Position numbers and translations under genes: made by a program. The notes under the pieces were generated by a model. The model was given only the letters and a program-made list of their open reading frames with translations, did not search any database and had not been told where the DNA came from. From assembly GCA_900466475.1 (NCBI GenBank), contig UBMI01000010.1:62001-126000 (forward strand): DNA of 64,000 nucleotides, written 5' to 3'. The DNA is from Hyphomicrobiales bacterium. Lineage in GTDB: Bacteria > Pseudomonadota > Alphaproteobacteria > Rhizobiales > Rhizobiaceae. Below, in pieces: positions 19,214 to 27,019 of this stretch; position 1 is the stretch's first letter; each line of letters starts with the position of its first letter.

Positions 19214-19821
19214 GTTCTGTCTCCTTGGGTAGGGTCGTCTTCGACCACCGGTTGCTTGTCGCGCAGGCCATTCTTTTGTCAGCGATCCCGTTGGGAGCGT
19301 GCCAAGGACGAGGAAAAGCTGCACGATCAATGAGCCCCGCGGCCATATTTGGCTCGCCCGGCGCATGGCAAGATTTCTAGAAATTTCGGTGAGATTCCGC
19401 AAGATGATAACAAGATCGGCGCCGATTTCGCCAAATTTGAAAAGATTGCGCCCGATTTTTTGATTTTTCAGTCCATTTCCCGCAATTTTCGGTCTGTCCT
19501 GCCCAGGCTGATCGGCAGATCACGGCACCCCTGTCAGGGCAATCTCAATCCGCAATTGTCAGAGCTGGGTTCTTCCGGCCCGATACGTTCAGTCGTGCGG
19601 ACTTGTAGGGCGAAGCTGTCCTCGACAGAGCATATCGGCGGCTGAGGATAAGCCCATATCTGGTCATGGCGCCGCTGACCGCTGTTTTTGCTTTGCTGTT
19701 TTAGCGAGTTAACAATTGATTCTGAGAATCCGAGTATAACTACTATTCCCTAGTATATTGTTGCGGTGCAATAAAATATTCGATTTGTCGATTCAGACAT
19801 ATAGCGGGAACAGATATCTGA
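19214..19821. other. 608-base intergenic region between divergent livJ-like and HD-GYP genes
   Basis: No gene is supported here. It carries the leaders of both flanking genes. The only clear element is the 12-bp perfect palindrome ATTTCTAGAAAT at 19373-19384 in an A+T-rich stretch (19370-19500), a possible regulator site or part of the livJ-like promoter. The last 130 bases before 19822 are also A+T-rich and probably hold the HD-GYP promoter. Confidence 0.4.
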
Positions 19822-20733
19822 ATGCTCAAGCGTATTGAAGCTAGGCAAGTGCGGACCGGAATGTTTATCGAGATGGTCGAGGGTGTCTGGGACCATCCTC
19901 TTCTATCCCGGCGACGGTTCTTACTGCGGCGTGAGAGCGATACGCTGAAGCTCAATGAATGTGCGGATGCAGGTGTCGTGATCAACACCACCAAAGGCAT
20001 CGATGTCGGAGGTATCTCCCGCAAGATCGAGATCGACATCAAGGCGGCGCGCGAGACCATTCAGAAATCCGTGGAAGTGCTGGAAAATGTCTTCGGCCGG
20101 CTGCGGGGCGGAGATGCGATCTCCGTCGACCAGGTCGAGCCGGTAATTTCCTCTGTTTCCAAATCGATGGATGACCATCCTGCCGTCTTCATCAGCGTTA
20201 CCCGGCTGAAATCCAAGGACGAAGTGACCTTTCTGCATTCCCTTTCTGTCAGCGCCCTGATGATCCTTTTCAGCCGCCACCTCGGACTGGATGAGGAAGT
20301 GGTGCAGGCGCTCGGCACGGCGGGGCTGTTGCACGATGTCGGCAAGCTCGAAATTCCGCTCGAAGTGCTCAACAAAGAGGGGCGCCTGAACGAAGACGAG
20401 ATGCAACTGATCCGCGATCATCCGGAAAAGGGGCATGCGATCCTGGCGCGTCAGGAGGGCATGTCGGAAATTGTTCTCGACGTCTGCCTCAATCATCATG
20501 AACGGATCGACGGCAAGGGCTATCCGCGCAAGCTCTCCCATGGCGAAATCAGCCTTCACGCACGCCTTGCGGCGATTTGCGATGTCTATGACGCGGTCAC
20601 TTCGGCGCGCCCCTACAAGTCAGCGTGGAGCGCGAAAGAGGCGCTGACCTGGATGCTGGCCAACGAAGGGCATTTCGATCGCCGGCTCGTCAAAAAGTTT
20701 GCCCTCTGCCTTTCGGTCGCCTCCGTCTCCTGA
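19822..20733 (+). CDS. HD-GYP domain cyclic-di-GMP phosphodiesterase with N-terminal DUF3391
   Basis: A 303-residue cytoplasmic protein. Residues 1-60 (RIEARQVRTGMFIEMVEG, RRFLLRRES) match the DUF3391 domain often fused to HD-GYP. The HD-GYP part, about 130-300, keeps all ligand motifs: HSLSVSAL, LLHDVGKLEIP, IRDHPEKG, HHERIDGKGYP and CDVYDAVTSARPYK. Such enzymes hydrolyse c-di-GMP, often to GMP. The C-terminus stops soon after GHFDRRLVKKFALCLS, lacking the YPxGTxVRL tail that follows in longer family members. Single gene with its own terminator. Activity is inferred from intact metal ligands. Confidence 0.9.
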   Translation: MLKRIEARQVRTGMFIEMVEGVWDHPLLSRRRFLLRRESDTLKLNECADAGVVINTTKGIDVGGISRKIEIDIKAARETIQKSVEVLENVFGRLRGGDAISVDQVEPVISSVSKSMDDHPAVFISVTRLKSKDEVTFLHSLSVSALMILFSRHLGLDEEVVQALGTAGLLHDVGKLEIPLEVLNKEGRLNEDEMQLIRDHPEKGHAILARQEGMSEIVLDVCLNHHERIDGKGYPRKLSHGEISLHARLAAICDVYDAVTSARPYKSAWSAKEALTWMLANEGHFDRRLVKKFALCLSVASVS

Positions 20734-20750
20734 ACGTATCCGTTTTGAGG

Positions 20751-20781
20751 CGCAGGCTGCGGATCTGATCCGCAGCCTGCG
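20751..20781 (+). terminator. Intrinsic terminator after the HD-GYP gene
   Basis: A perfect 14-bp stem (CGCAGGCTGCGGAT / ATCCGCAGCCTGCG) with a 3-base loop, then TCTTCGTC. It lies between two convergent genes and may serve both. Confidence 0.8.
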
Positions 20782-20828
20782 TCTTCGTCATTCACGGCTC
20801 TCTGAGGCGCGAGGATGAGGGGCCTTGT

Positions 20829-21887
20829 CTATTGATCCGCGAGCGCAGTTCCCAGGAAATCCGTAACCATGCCGGAAACCTGCCGGTGAATGGCTGCGCG
20901 ATCGGCGCCGGCACCATCCCGGCAGACGATGCTCTCGCCGGGCGCCTCTTTCTCGATCAGTTCGGCGGCGCCAGGTTTGCATGTCTGCATGAAGCTGAAA
21001 TGCAGCGATCCGGGGATCAGGCTGTAGGTAGTGGTTGCTGGCGGCAGATAGCGGGCAATATAGCCGGAATCCTTGTTCGTGGCTGCGATGTCCGTCTTGA
21101 TTGCCGTCTCCGCATCGACGTCCGCCTGAGCACCCAGCACCATGACGGGGATGTGGATTGCCGCAAGGCTCTCCGGCGTCAGCCCGCGGCCGGGGCCGAG
21201 GTCGAGTGCGACGATGGCGCGGATTCTCGCATCGCTGAGATCGGCGGCCAGCGCCGTGCTGGAGGCGGCATCGCGGCCGACCCCCAGCGCCACGAATATC
21301 TTGCAATAGATCGGGCTGAATTCAGCCGCGCAATTTCTCGTTACCCTGGCCGCATCGAAGCGTCCGCCCGCCAGTTCGACGACCGTCCAGCCGCCGAGTG
21401 AATGGCCGATGGCGGCAATCCGACCGGATGCCACGCCGCCCGTCAGATCGGGATTGCCGAGCAGAGCATCGATCACGCGGCTGAGGTCGCCGGGACGTTT
21501 CCACAGTTCGACGGCGTCGGGTTTCCGCATGTCGAATGTCGTCGTACCCGGATGATCGGGCGCGGCAACGACATAGCCTGCGTCAACGAGGTCGGCGGCA
21601 AGCCAGGCGAGGTTGCGCCAGCTGCCGCCGTAACCATGGGAGAGGACGACTAGCGGATGCGGGCCGGTCATGGGTGCGGCATCCCGGATTACGGGCTGAC
21701 CGATAAAGGCCGGGGTTTCGCCGAGAAGAACCGGCGCGGCGTCGGATGCGGTTGGATACCAGATGCTGACATGAACAGGGCTATCGTTATTCTTGCCGGC
21801 CAGGGTGATTTCACGAAAACCGGTTCCGGCATGTGCTGCAGGTGCCAGCAGCAGGACGAAGGAGAGAAGGAAGACAAATCTCTGCAT
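20829..21887 (-). CDS. Exported alpha/beta hydrolase, dienelactone-hydrolase-like (COG4188 type)
   Basis: A 352-residue secreted hydrolase with signal peptide (FVFLLSFVLLLAPAAHA) and GGAGATCCC before the ATG. The fold is recognisable from SIWYPTASD, PLVVLSHGYGGSWRN (oxyanion region), the nucleophile elbow AIGHSLGGW, and a C-terminal His (SLHFSFMQTC). The family resembles platelet-activating-factor acetylhydrolase and secreted dienelactone hydrolases; the true substrate is unknown. It has several Cys residues (NCAAEFSPIYC, QTC, VCRDG) that may form disulfides in the periplasm. Single gene. Confidence 0.8.
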   Translation of the reverse strand: MQRFVFLLSFVLLLAPAAHAGTGFREITLAGKNNDSPVHVSIWYPTASDAAPVLLGETPAFIGQPVIRDAAPMTGPHPLVVLSHGYGGSWRNLAWLAADLVDAGYVVAAPDHPGTTTFDMRKPDAVELWKRPGDLSRVIDALLGNPDLTGGVASGRIAAIGHSLGGWTVVELAGGRFDAARVTRNCAAEFSPIYCKIFVALGVGRDAASSTALAADLSDARIRAIVALDLGPGRGLTPESLAAIHIPVMVLGAQADVDAETAIKTDIAATNKDSGYIARYLPPATTTYSLIPGSLHFSFMQTCKPGAAELIEKEAPGESIVCRDGAGADRAAIHRQVSGMVTDFLGTALADQ

Positions 21888-21980
21888 GGGATCTCCATTG
21901 GGGTGATTTGCCCTGTCTGCAGGAAATCCGTCACACCGGAGACCGATAACGCGATCGAGGTCGCCGACATCAAAAAGAAA

Positions 21981-22002
21981 GGGCGAGGCCGGAGCCTCGC
22001 CC
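21981..22002 (-). terminator. Intrinsic terminator of the aminotransferase gene
   Basis: A perfect 9-bp stem (GGGCGAGGC / GCCTCGCCC) with loop CGGA lies 25 bases after the stop; on the minus strand it is followed by TTTCTTTTTG. Confidence 0.8.
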
Positions 22003-22027
22003 TTGAATTCATCCGGGATGATTGCGC

Positions 22028-23356
22028 TCAGATGTTGTTCTGCAGGATCGTGCGCAGTTTGCCGAAGAGCTCGTCGATGTGCTTCTTCTCGATGATCAGC
22101 GGCGGCGAGAGCGCGATGATGTCGCCTGTCGTGCGGATCAGCAGGCCGCTTTCATAGGCCTTGAGGAAGGCCGTGAAGGCGCGCTTGGTTGGCTCGCCGG
22201 CAATCGGGTCGAGCTCGATGGCGCCGATGAGACCCGTATTTCTGATGTCGATGACGTTGGGGCAATCCTTCAGCGAATGCAGCGCATCGGCCCAATAGTC
22301 GGCGAGCTCGGCTGCGCGTGTCAGCAGGCCTTCTTCCTTGTAGGTGTCGAGCGTTGCAAGGGCTGCGGCCGAAGCGATCGGGTTACCCGAGTAGGTATAA
22401 CCGTGGAAGAACTCGATCATGTGCTCGGGGCCGTTCATGAAGGCATCGTGAATTTCCGAGGTCACGAAGACGGCGCCCATCGGGATGACGCCGTTGGTCA
22501 GGCCCTTGGCGGCGGTGATCATGTCGGGCTTCACGTCGTAATACTGGGCAGCGAAGGGAGCACCGAGGCGGCCGAAGCCGGTGATGACTTCGTCGAAGAT
22601 CAGCAGGATGCCGTGCTTTGTGCAGATCTCGCGCAGTTTCTGCAGGTAACCCTTCGGCGGAATGAGCACGCCGGTAGAGCCGGCGACCGGCTCGACGATG
22701 ACGGCGGCGACCGTGGAGGCGTCATGCAGCGTAACGATGCGCTCGAGTTCGGTGGCGAGATCGCCGCCAATTTCAGGCTCGCCGCGGGTGAAGTTGTTCT
22801 TGCCGGGCAGGTGGGTGTGCGGCATGTGGTCGACGCCGGTCAATAGCGTGCCGAACATCTTGCGGTTGGTGACGATGCCGCCGACGGAGATACCGCCGAA
22901 ATTGACGCCGTGATAGCCGCGCTCGCGGCCGATCAGGCGGAAGCGTGAGCCATTGCCCTTCACGCGGTGATAGGCAAGCGCCACCTTGAGCGCCGTTTCC
23001 ACCGATTCAGAACCGGAATTGGTGTAGAGGACGTGATCCAATCCCTCGGGGGCGATGTCGACCAAGCGGTTGGCGAGTTCAAAGGCCTTGGGGTGACCGA
23101 GCTGGAAAGCGGGGGCGTAATCGAGTTCGCCCGCCTGCTCGCGGATCGCTTCGGTGATCTTCGGGCGGCAGTGTCCGGCATTCACGCACCAGAGGCCAGC
23201 CGTACCATCCAGAACCTGACGTCCGTCATGGGTCTGGTAGTACATATCCTTCGCACTCACGAAGAGGCGCGGTTCCTTCTTGAACTGGCGGTTTGCGGTA
23301 AAGGGCATCCAAAAGGCGCGAAGGTCGTTTGGCGTTGCATTCAGGCGGTTGGACAT
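22028..23356 (-). CDS. Omega-aminotransferase, beta-alanine:pyruvate type
   Basis: A 442-residue class III PLP aminotransferase. AGGAGAACAGC precedes the ATG. The N-terminus AFWMPFTANRQFK and VSAKDMYYQTHDGRQVLDG, and the region GTAGLWCVNAGHCRP, are those of beta-alanine:pyruvate aminotransferases. PLP-site residues: TNSGSESVETALKVA, IFDEVITGFGRLG, and the Schiff-base Lys in ITAAKGLTNG. It would transfer the amino group of beta-alanine, or of other omega-amino acids and amines, to pyruvate. Divergent from phoX; single gene with terminator. Substrate preference is inferred from similarity. Confidence 0.88.
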   Translation of the reverse strand: MSNRLNATPNDLRAFWMPFTANRQFKKEPRLFVSAKDMYYQTHDGRQVLDGTAGLWCVNAGHCRPKITEAIREQAGELDYAPAFQLGHPKAFELANRLVDIAPEGLDHVLYTNSGSESVETALKVALAYHRVKGNGSRFRLIGRERGYHGVNFGGISVGGIVTNRKMFGTLLTGVDHMPHTHLPGKNNFTRGEPEIGGDLATELERIVTLHDASTVAAVIVEPVAGSTGVLIPPKGYLQKLREICTKHGILLIFDEVITGFGRLGAPFAAQYYDVKPDMITAAKGLTNGVIPMGAVFVTSEIHDAFMNGPEHMIEFFHGYTYSGNPIASAAALATLDTYKEEGLLTRAAELADYWADALHSLKDCPNVIDIRNTGLIGAIELDPIAGEPTKRAFTAFLKAYESGLLIRTTGDIIALSPPLIIEKKHIDELFGKLRTILQNNI

Positions 23357-23603
23357 GCTGTTCTCCTGGCCGTTGGGGAGGCCATCCCGTTCAAGGCTTG
23401 GCGCCGTTTATTTTTACTGCCCGGTCAAATTATCAGCGCCGGGCAAGGCGTCAAGCCGAAGAAGCGCCGCCAAATGCCGTTCCCGAGACGCTTGAAGCGT
23501 CATCAATCCTTCGCCGGGTATTGCTACAGAAATCGATGGCCGCAATGGCCAAGGGCATTTCATTCATTTCCTTGAAATTCAACCGTTTTTACCGGAGGTA
23601 GTC

Positions 23604-25577
23604 ATGACGGACCGCCAGAAAACCAGGCCGCGCCCCAATCCGCGGCGTGCATTTGCGCCGAGCTACGGCACCATTCTCGAAGAAGGCGTTCGTCGCCGTA
23701 CCATTCTGAAAGGCTTCATCGCAGCCATGGGTGCGGCCGCCTTTGCGCCGGCTTTTGAAGCCATCAAGGCAGAAGCCGCCGAGTCGACGCTCACTTTCCC
23801 AGAACTGAAGCGCGTGCGCGACACCGCCGACCACTGGCCTGAAGGCTATGAGCGCCAAATCCTCATTCGCTGGGGCGACGCGCTCTTTGCCGACAGCCCG
23901 GAATTCGACGTGGCCAAGCTCAACGGCAAGGCCGCCGAACGCCAGTTCGGTTACAATAATGACTTCACGCAGTTCCTGCCATTGCCCTGGGGCGAGAAGA
24001 GCTCGGACCACGGCCTGATGGTCGTCAGCCACGAATACGCGACGCCCTTCCTGATGTTCCCGGGCCTGACGGCGGAGAATTATCGCGAGAAGCTGACCGA
24101 GGACCAGATCCGTGCGGTCATGGCCGCTGTCGGTGTCTCCGTCTTCGAGGTGCGCAAGGACGGCAATCAGTGGCAGGTGGTCAAGGACGGCAAATATAAT
24201 CGCCGCATCCACATGAGCACGGAAATCGGCATTTCCGGTCCGGCTGCCGGTGACGACCGCCTCAAGACCAAGGCCGATCCGACCGGCACGGTCGTCTTCG
24301 GCACGATCTCGAACTGCAATGGCGGCATCACGCCTTGGGGCACGATGCTCTCAGGTGAAGAAGGCGCAATGGACGTCTTTGCCGGCGACTATAAAAAGCT
24401 CCCGAACCAGGAACTGGTCGAGCGCCAGGGCTGGGACGAGGATGAGAACGACATCTATTCCGTCAGCCGCGTCGAACCGCGCTTCAAGTTCGAGGAAGAG
24501 CCGAACGAATGGATGCGTTTCGACTGGGTCGTCGAAATCGATCCCTTCGATCCCTCGGCAAAGCCGGTCAAGCGTACATCGCTCGGCCGCATGACACATG
24601 AAGGCGCACAGTGTTGCGTGGCGCCGGATGGCCGCGTCGTGGTCTTCATGGGCGATGATGACGATTTCGAATATATCTATCGCTTCGTCACCCGCGATCC
24701 GTGGAACCCTGACGATCGTGCCGCCAACAAGGACCTGCTCGACCACGGCACGCTGTCAGTCGCCAAGTTCGAGAGCGACGGCACGATGCGCTGGATCCCG
24801 CTCGTTGCCGGCGAAGGCCCGCTGACGGCGGAAGCCGGTTTCAAGACGCAGGCCGATGTGGTCCTCGCAACGCGCGCTGCGGCCGATCTCGTCGGTGCGA
24901 CACCGATGGACGGCCCGGAAGGTTTCATCCCGCATCTCGGCACCGGCAAGCTCTATGTTGCCATGACGGAGAATGAGGACCGCCTGCCGAAAGGCCAGGG
25001 TGACGACGAGAAGGAACAGGTCAACGTTGCCAATCCGCGTGGCCCCAATCCGCATGGGCACCTGCTGGAACTCGTAACCCCCGGCGGTCCGGACAAGCCT
25101 GACTACGCAGCCGAGAGCTTCAAATGGGATGTCTTCGTCCTTTGCGGGGATCCGGCAAAGCCCGAAGACCAGGCGATGTTCCACCCGGCGACCACTTCGG
25201 CCGGATGGTTTACTGATCCTGACAATCTTGCCGTCGATCCGGCAGGCCGACTTTGGGTGACGACCGACGGTCCGCCGCCGGAAGGCATCGCCGATTCCGT
25301 CTATGTGATGGATACAGAAGGTCCGGGCCGCGCGCTGCCGAAGCTCATCTATATCGCGCCCGTCGGTTCGGAGACCTGCTCTCCGACCTTCACCTCTGAT
25401 GGTTCCAGCGTCTTCCTCTCGGTCCAACATCCGGGCGAATTGCGCATGGCCGACAATGAGGATGCGACTTCGATGGAAGATGCCGGCACCAGCTGGCCGG
25501 ACTTCAAGCCGGGCGTACCGGCCCGTCCGTCGCTTGTCGTGTTGACGCGCAGCAAGAACGGAGTGGTGGGCAGCTAA
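23604..25577 (+). CDS. phoX: PhoX-family alkaline phosphatase, Tat-exported
   Basis: A 657-residue periplasmic phosphatase (DUF839/PhoX). CGGAGGTAGTC precedes the ATG. The N-terminus has a twin-arginine signal, GVRRRTILKGFIAAMGAAAF, so the protein is exported folded. Family motifs: FGYNNDFTQFLPL, VVSHEYATPFLMFP, SNCNGGITPWGTMLSGEE, RMTHEGAQC and DNLAVDPAGRLWVTTDG. PhoX enzymes use calcium and iron to hydrolyse phosphate monoesters and are usually under PhoB. I looked for PhoB boxes in the 247 bases upstream and saw none convincing. Divergent from the aminotransferase; terminator at 25600. Confidence 0.9.
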   Translation: MTDRQKTRPRPNPRRAFAPSYGTILEEGVRRRTILKGFIAAMGAAAFAPAFEAIKAEAAESTLTFPELKRVRDTADHWPEGYERQILIRWGDALFADSPEFDVAKLNGKAAERQFGYNNDFTQFLPLPWGEKSSDHGLMVVSHEYATPFLMFPGLTAENYREKLTEDQIRAVMAAVGVSVFEVRKDGNQWQVVKDGKYNRRIHMSTEIGISGPAAGDDRLKTKADPTGTVVFGTISNCNGGITPWGTMLSGEEGAMDVFAGDYKKLPNQELVERQGWDEDENDIYSVSRVEPRFKFEEEPNEWMRFDWVVEIDPFDPSAKPVKRTSLGRMTHEGAQCCVAPDGRVVVFMGDDDDFEYIYRFVTRDPWNPDDRAANKDLLDHGTLSVAKFESDGTMRWIPLVAGEGPLTAEAGFKTQADVVLATRAAADLVGATPMDGPEGFIPHLGTGKLYVAMTENEDRLPKGQGDDEKEQVNVANPRGPNPHGHLLELVTPGGPDKPDYAAESFKWDVFVLCGDPAKPEDQAMFHPATTSAGWFTDPDNLAVDPAGRLWVTTDGPPPEGIADSVYVMDTEGPGRALPKLIYIAPVGSETCSPTFTSDGSSVFLSVQHPGELRMADNEDATSMEDAGTSWPDFKPGVPARPSLVVLTRSKNGVVGS

Positions 25578-25599
25578 GCCCGCTTCTCCAACCAAACAA

Positions 25600-25627
25600 G
25601 GCCGGCAATTCTTGCGAATTGCCGGCC
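25600..25627 (+). terminator. Intrinsic terminator of phoX
   Basis: A perfect 12-bp stem (GGCCGGCAATTC / GAATTGCCGGCC) with loop TTGC, 22 bases after the phoX stop, followed by TCTAAGGCTTC. Confidence 0.75.
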
Positions 25628-25705
25628 TCTAAGGCTTCACGTGCTGAAAATAGCATAAGCAGCGTCCGCGGAAACATCTCCTTGAACGTTGCTCAGACTG
25701 ACATC

Positions 25706-25721
25706 ATGTCAGCGCTAACAT
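25706..25721. repeat. Copy 1 of a 16-bp palindromic repeat (imperfect)
   Basis: ATGTCAGCGCTAACAT, followed by CAGG, just past the end of the NolR-like gene. A second, perfectly palindromic copy, ATGTCAGCGCTGACAT followed by CAGG, lies at 26325-26340 inside the HugZ-like gene. The two 20-base blocks differ at one base. Confidence 0.55.
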
Positions 25722-26038
25722 CAGGCTGCAGACCTGCTCCGGTTCTGAGCCACGTAGATATCCTCGAGTGTTGCAAGGATCTTCATGACCGGCTCGGAGT
25801 TGCTGGAATAGTAGATCGTCTGTGCATCACGACGGGTCTTGACCAGCTTCTGAGCGCGCAATTTCGACAGATGCTGGGAGAGGGCCGACTGGCTCAGGCC
25901 AACCTGGGTAGCGAGAACGCCGACAGGCACTTCTCCCTTTACCAGGCTGGTGAGGATCAGCAAACGCTTGGGGTTGGCCATGGCCGATAATAAAGCTGCC
26001 GCCACATTGGTGTGCTCGGCCAAATCAGAGGTTTCCAT
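25721..26038 (-). CDS. nolR: ArsR-family regulator, NolR-like
   Basis: A 105-residue winged-helix regulator. The core AALLSAMANPKRLLILTSLVKGEVPVGVLATQVGLSQSALSQHLSKLRAQKLVKTRRDAQTIYY, cited here by its ends, matches the rhizobial NolR core closely, including the recognition helix LSQSALSQHLSKL and the wing RRDAQTIYYSS. It lacks the cysteine metal site of ArsR. NolR in Sinorhizobium represses nodulation, motility and conjugation genes and its own promoter. A match to the NolR consensus overlaps this gene's ribosome site. It is 116 bases downstream of the HugZ-like gene. A paralogue of NolR cannot be excluded. Confidence 0.75.
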   Translation of the reverse strand: METSDLAEHTNVAAALLSAMANPKRLLILTSLVKGEVPVGVLATQVGLSQSALSQHLSKLRAQKLVKTRRDAQTIYYSSNSEPVMKILATLEDIYVAQNRSRSAA

Positions 26039-26039
26039 A

Positions 26040-26055
26040 TTTTCTTCTTCCTAAT
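26040..26055 (-). promoter_or_regulatory. Candidate NolR box at the start of the NolR-like gene
   Basis: On the minus strand ATTAG, nine bases, then AA fits the published NolR consensus (A/T)TTAG-N9-A(T/A). It ends one base from the start codon and overlaps the ribosome site (GGAAGAAG), the right place for autorepression. The motif is short, so chance matches are common. Confidence 0.45.
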
Positions 26056-26154
26056 GCGAAACGTACATCATCCGTACAGGCACAGGCCGTCAGACGGTTC
26101 TTTGACTGACGGCGAAAACTAGCAATTGGGTTTGAAGATTGTATATACCTAAAT

Positions 26155-26904
26155 TTAAGGTATCAGGTATGCTATTTTAGATATGTTTGAACAAATGTGA
26201 TCCAAATCCTCAGCGGGTATATCGAACTCGCAACGCAACAATAAGTCACCTGAAATCATATCAAAACCGGCGGAATCGACACCGCTTATGCGCCAGGGAC
26301 CTGCTTCCGGAGCCTTTAGCCTCAATGTCAGCGCTGACATCAGGTCCGGATGGCGCGCTATTAAATCTTGCACTGCGGCGTCAGCTTTTTCCGCGATGTC
26401 ATCATTTGCCGCGGAGGGAATCACGAGATCACTTCCGTCCAAAATGTATGCACGACCGAAGCCGCCATTGAGGCTCGCCGATTGCGGGACAAGGCGGAAG
26501 AAGCAGAAATCCGGGAAGTCGATATAGAGGTTCGCCTTTGGGTGACGTGCGAGAAAGCGGGTGCGGATGCGCGCATGAAGGAGCGTATCCCGCTCCACCC
26601 GTTCCGCACGGCACTGGGTCGTCAACCGCGCATGGGCAAGCGGATCGCCCTTGCCGGGCTCGCCGGTCAGCAGCGAGGCTCTGGTATCGGCGGCAAGTGC
26701 TTTCGTGTGGGTCGAGAGCGCGGAAACGAGAATGACCGGAACGCCGTCTATGTCGGTGCCGAGGAGAACCCGGCTTGCGAAGGGAAAGCCGGTTTCAGGA
26801 TCGAGAACGGCGAGAGCCGCATAGCGGGCAGAGCGCAAGAGGGTGCGCGCCAGCTTGCGGGCCTCGTCGTCGGTTTCGCGAAGCGTTGAGGATGGCTCTT
26901 TCAT
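26155..26904 (-). CDS. HugZ-like FMN-binding split-barrel protein (pyridoxamine-phosphate-oxidase fold)
   Basis: A 249-residue cytoplasmic protein. Residues 1-150 form a pyridoxamine 5'-phosphate oxidase-like split barrel (TLLRSARYAALAVLDPETGFPFASRVLLG, LSTHTKALAADTRASLL, CRAERVERD); residues about 170-245 form the C-terminal domain seen in HugZ/DUF2470 proteins (IARHPDLMSALTLRLKA, GVDSAGFDMIS). HugZ degrades or binds haem in some bacteria; other members are flavin reductases or of unknown role. No haem genes adjoin it here, so function is open. Start chosen at ATG 26904 (MKEPSSTLRETDDEARKLA). Confidence 0.75.
   Translation of the reverse strand: MKEPSSTLRETDDEARKLARTLLRSARYAALAVLDPETGFPFASRVLLGTDIDGVPVILVSALSTHTKALAADTRASLLTGEPGKGDPLAHARLTTQCRAERVERDTLLHARIRTRFLARHPKANLYIDFPDFCFFRLVPQSASLNGGFGRAYILDGSDLVIPSAANDDIAEKADAAVQDLIARHPDLMSALTLRLKAPEAGPWRISGVDSAGFDMISGDLLLRCEFDIPAEDLDHICSNISKIAYLIP
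26325..26340. repeat. Copy 2 of the 16-bp palindromic repeat (perfect)
   Basis: ATGTCAGCGCTGACAT is a perfect 16-bp palindrome followed by CAGG. It lies in the coding region of the HugZ-like gene, over residues reading LMSALT. It is 619 bases from copy 1. Confidence 0.55.
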
Positions 26905-27019
26905 ATCCGCGTTGTCGCAAAGCGGAGTGGAAGGATCAAGTCTAAAGCGTGGCTCGATCTCCGAGATTTGTTCGCCGCGCTTCAGTGCTTTGTTTTCGGT
27001 GCCGTATCGCGAACCTGCT

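Noticed and set aside
17567..19333. 588-codon plus-strand frame opposite adenine deaminase and the liv-type binding protein
   Set aside because: Spans two real genes of the opposite strand; typical shadow frame.
23357..23603. PhoB box upstream of phoX
   Set aside because: Searched for two direct CTGTCAT-type repeats 11 bases apart; none found at acceptable quality.
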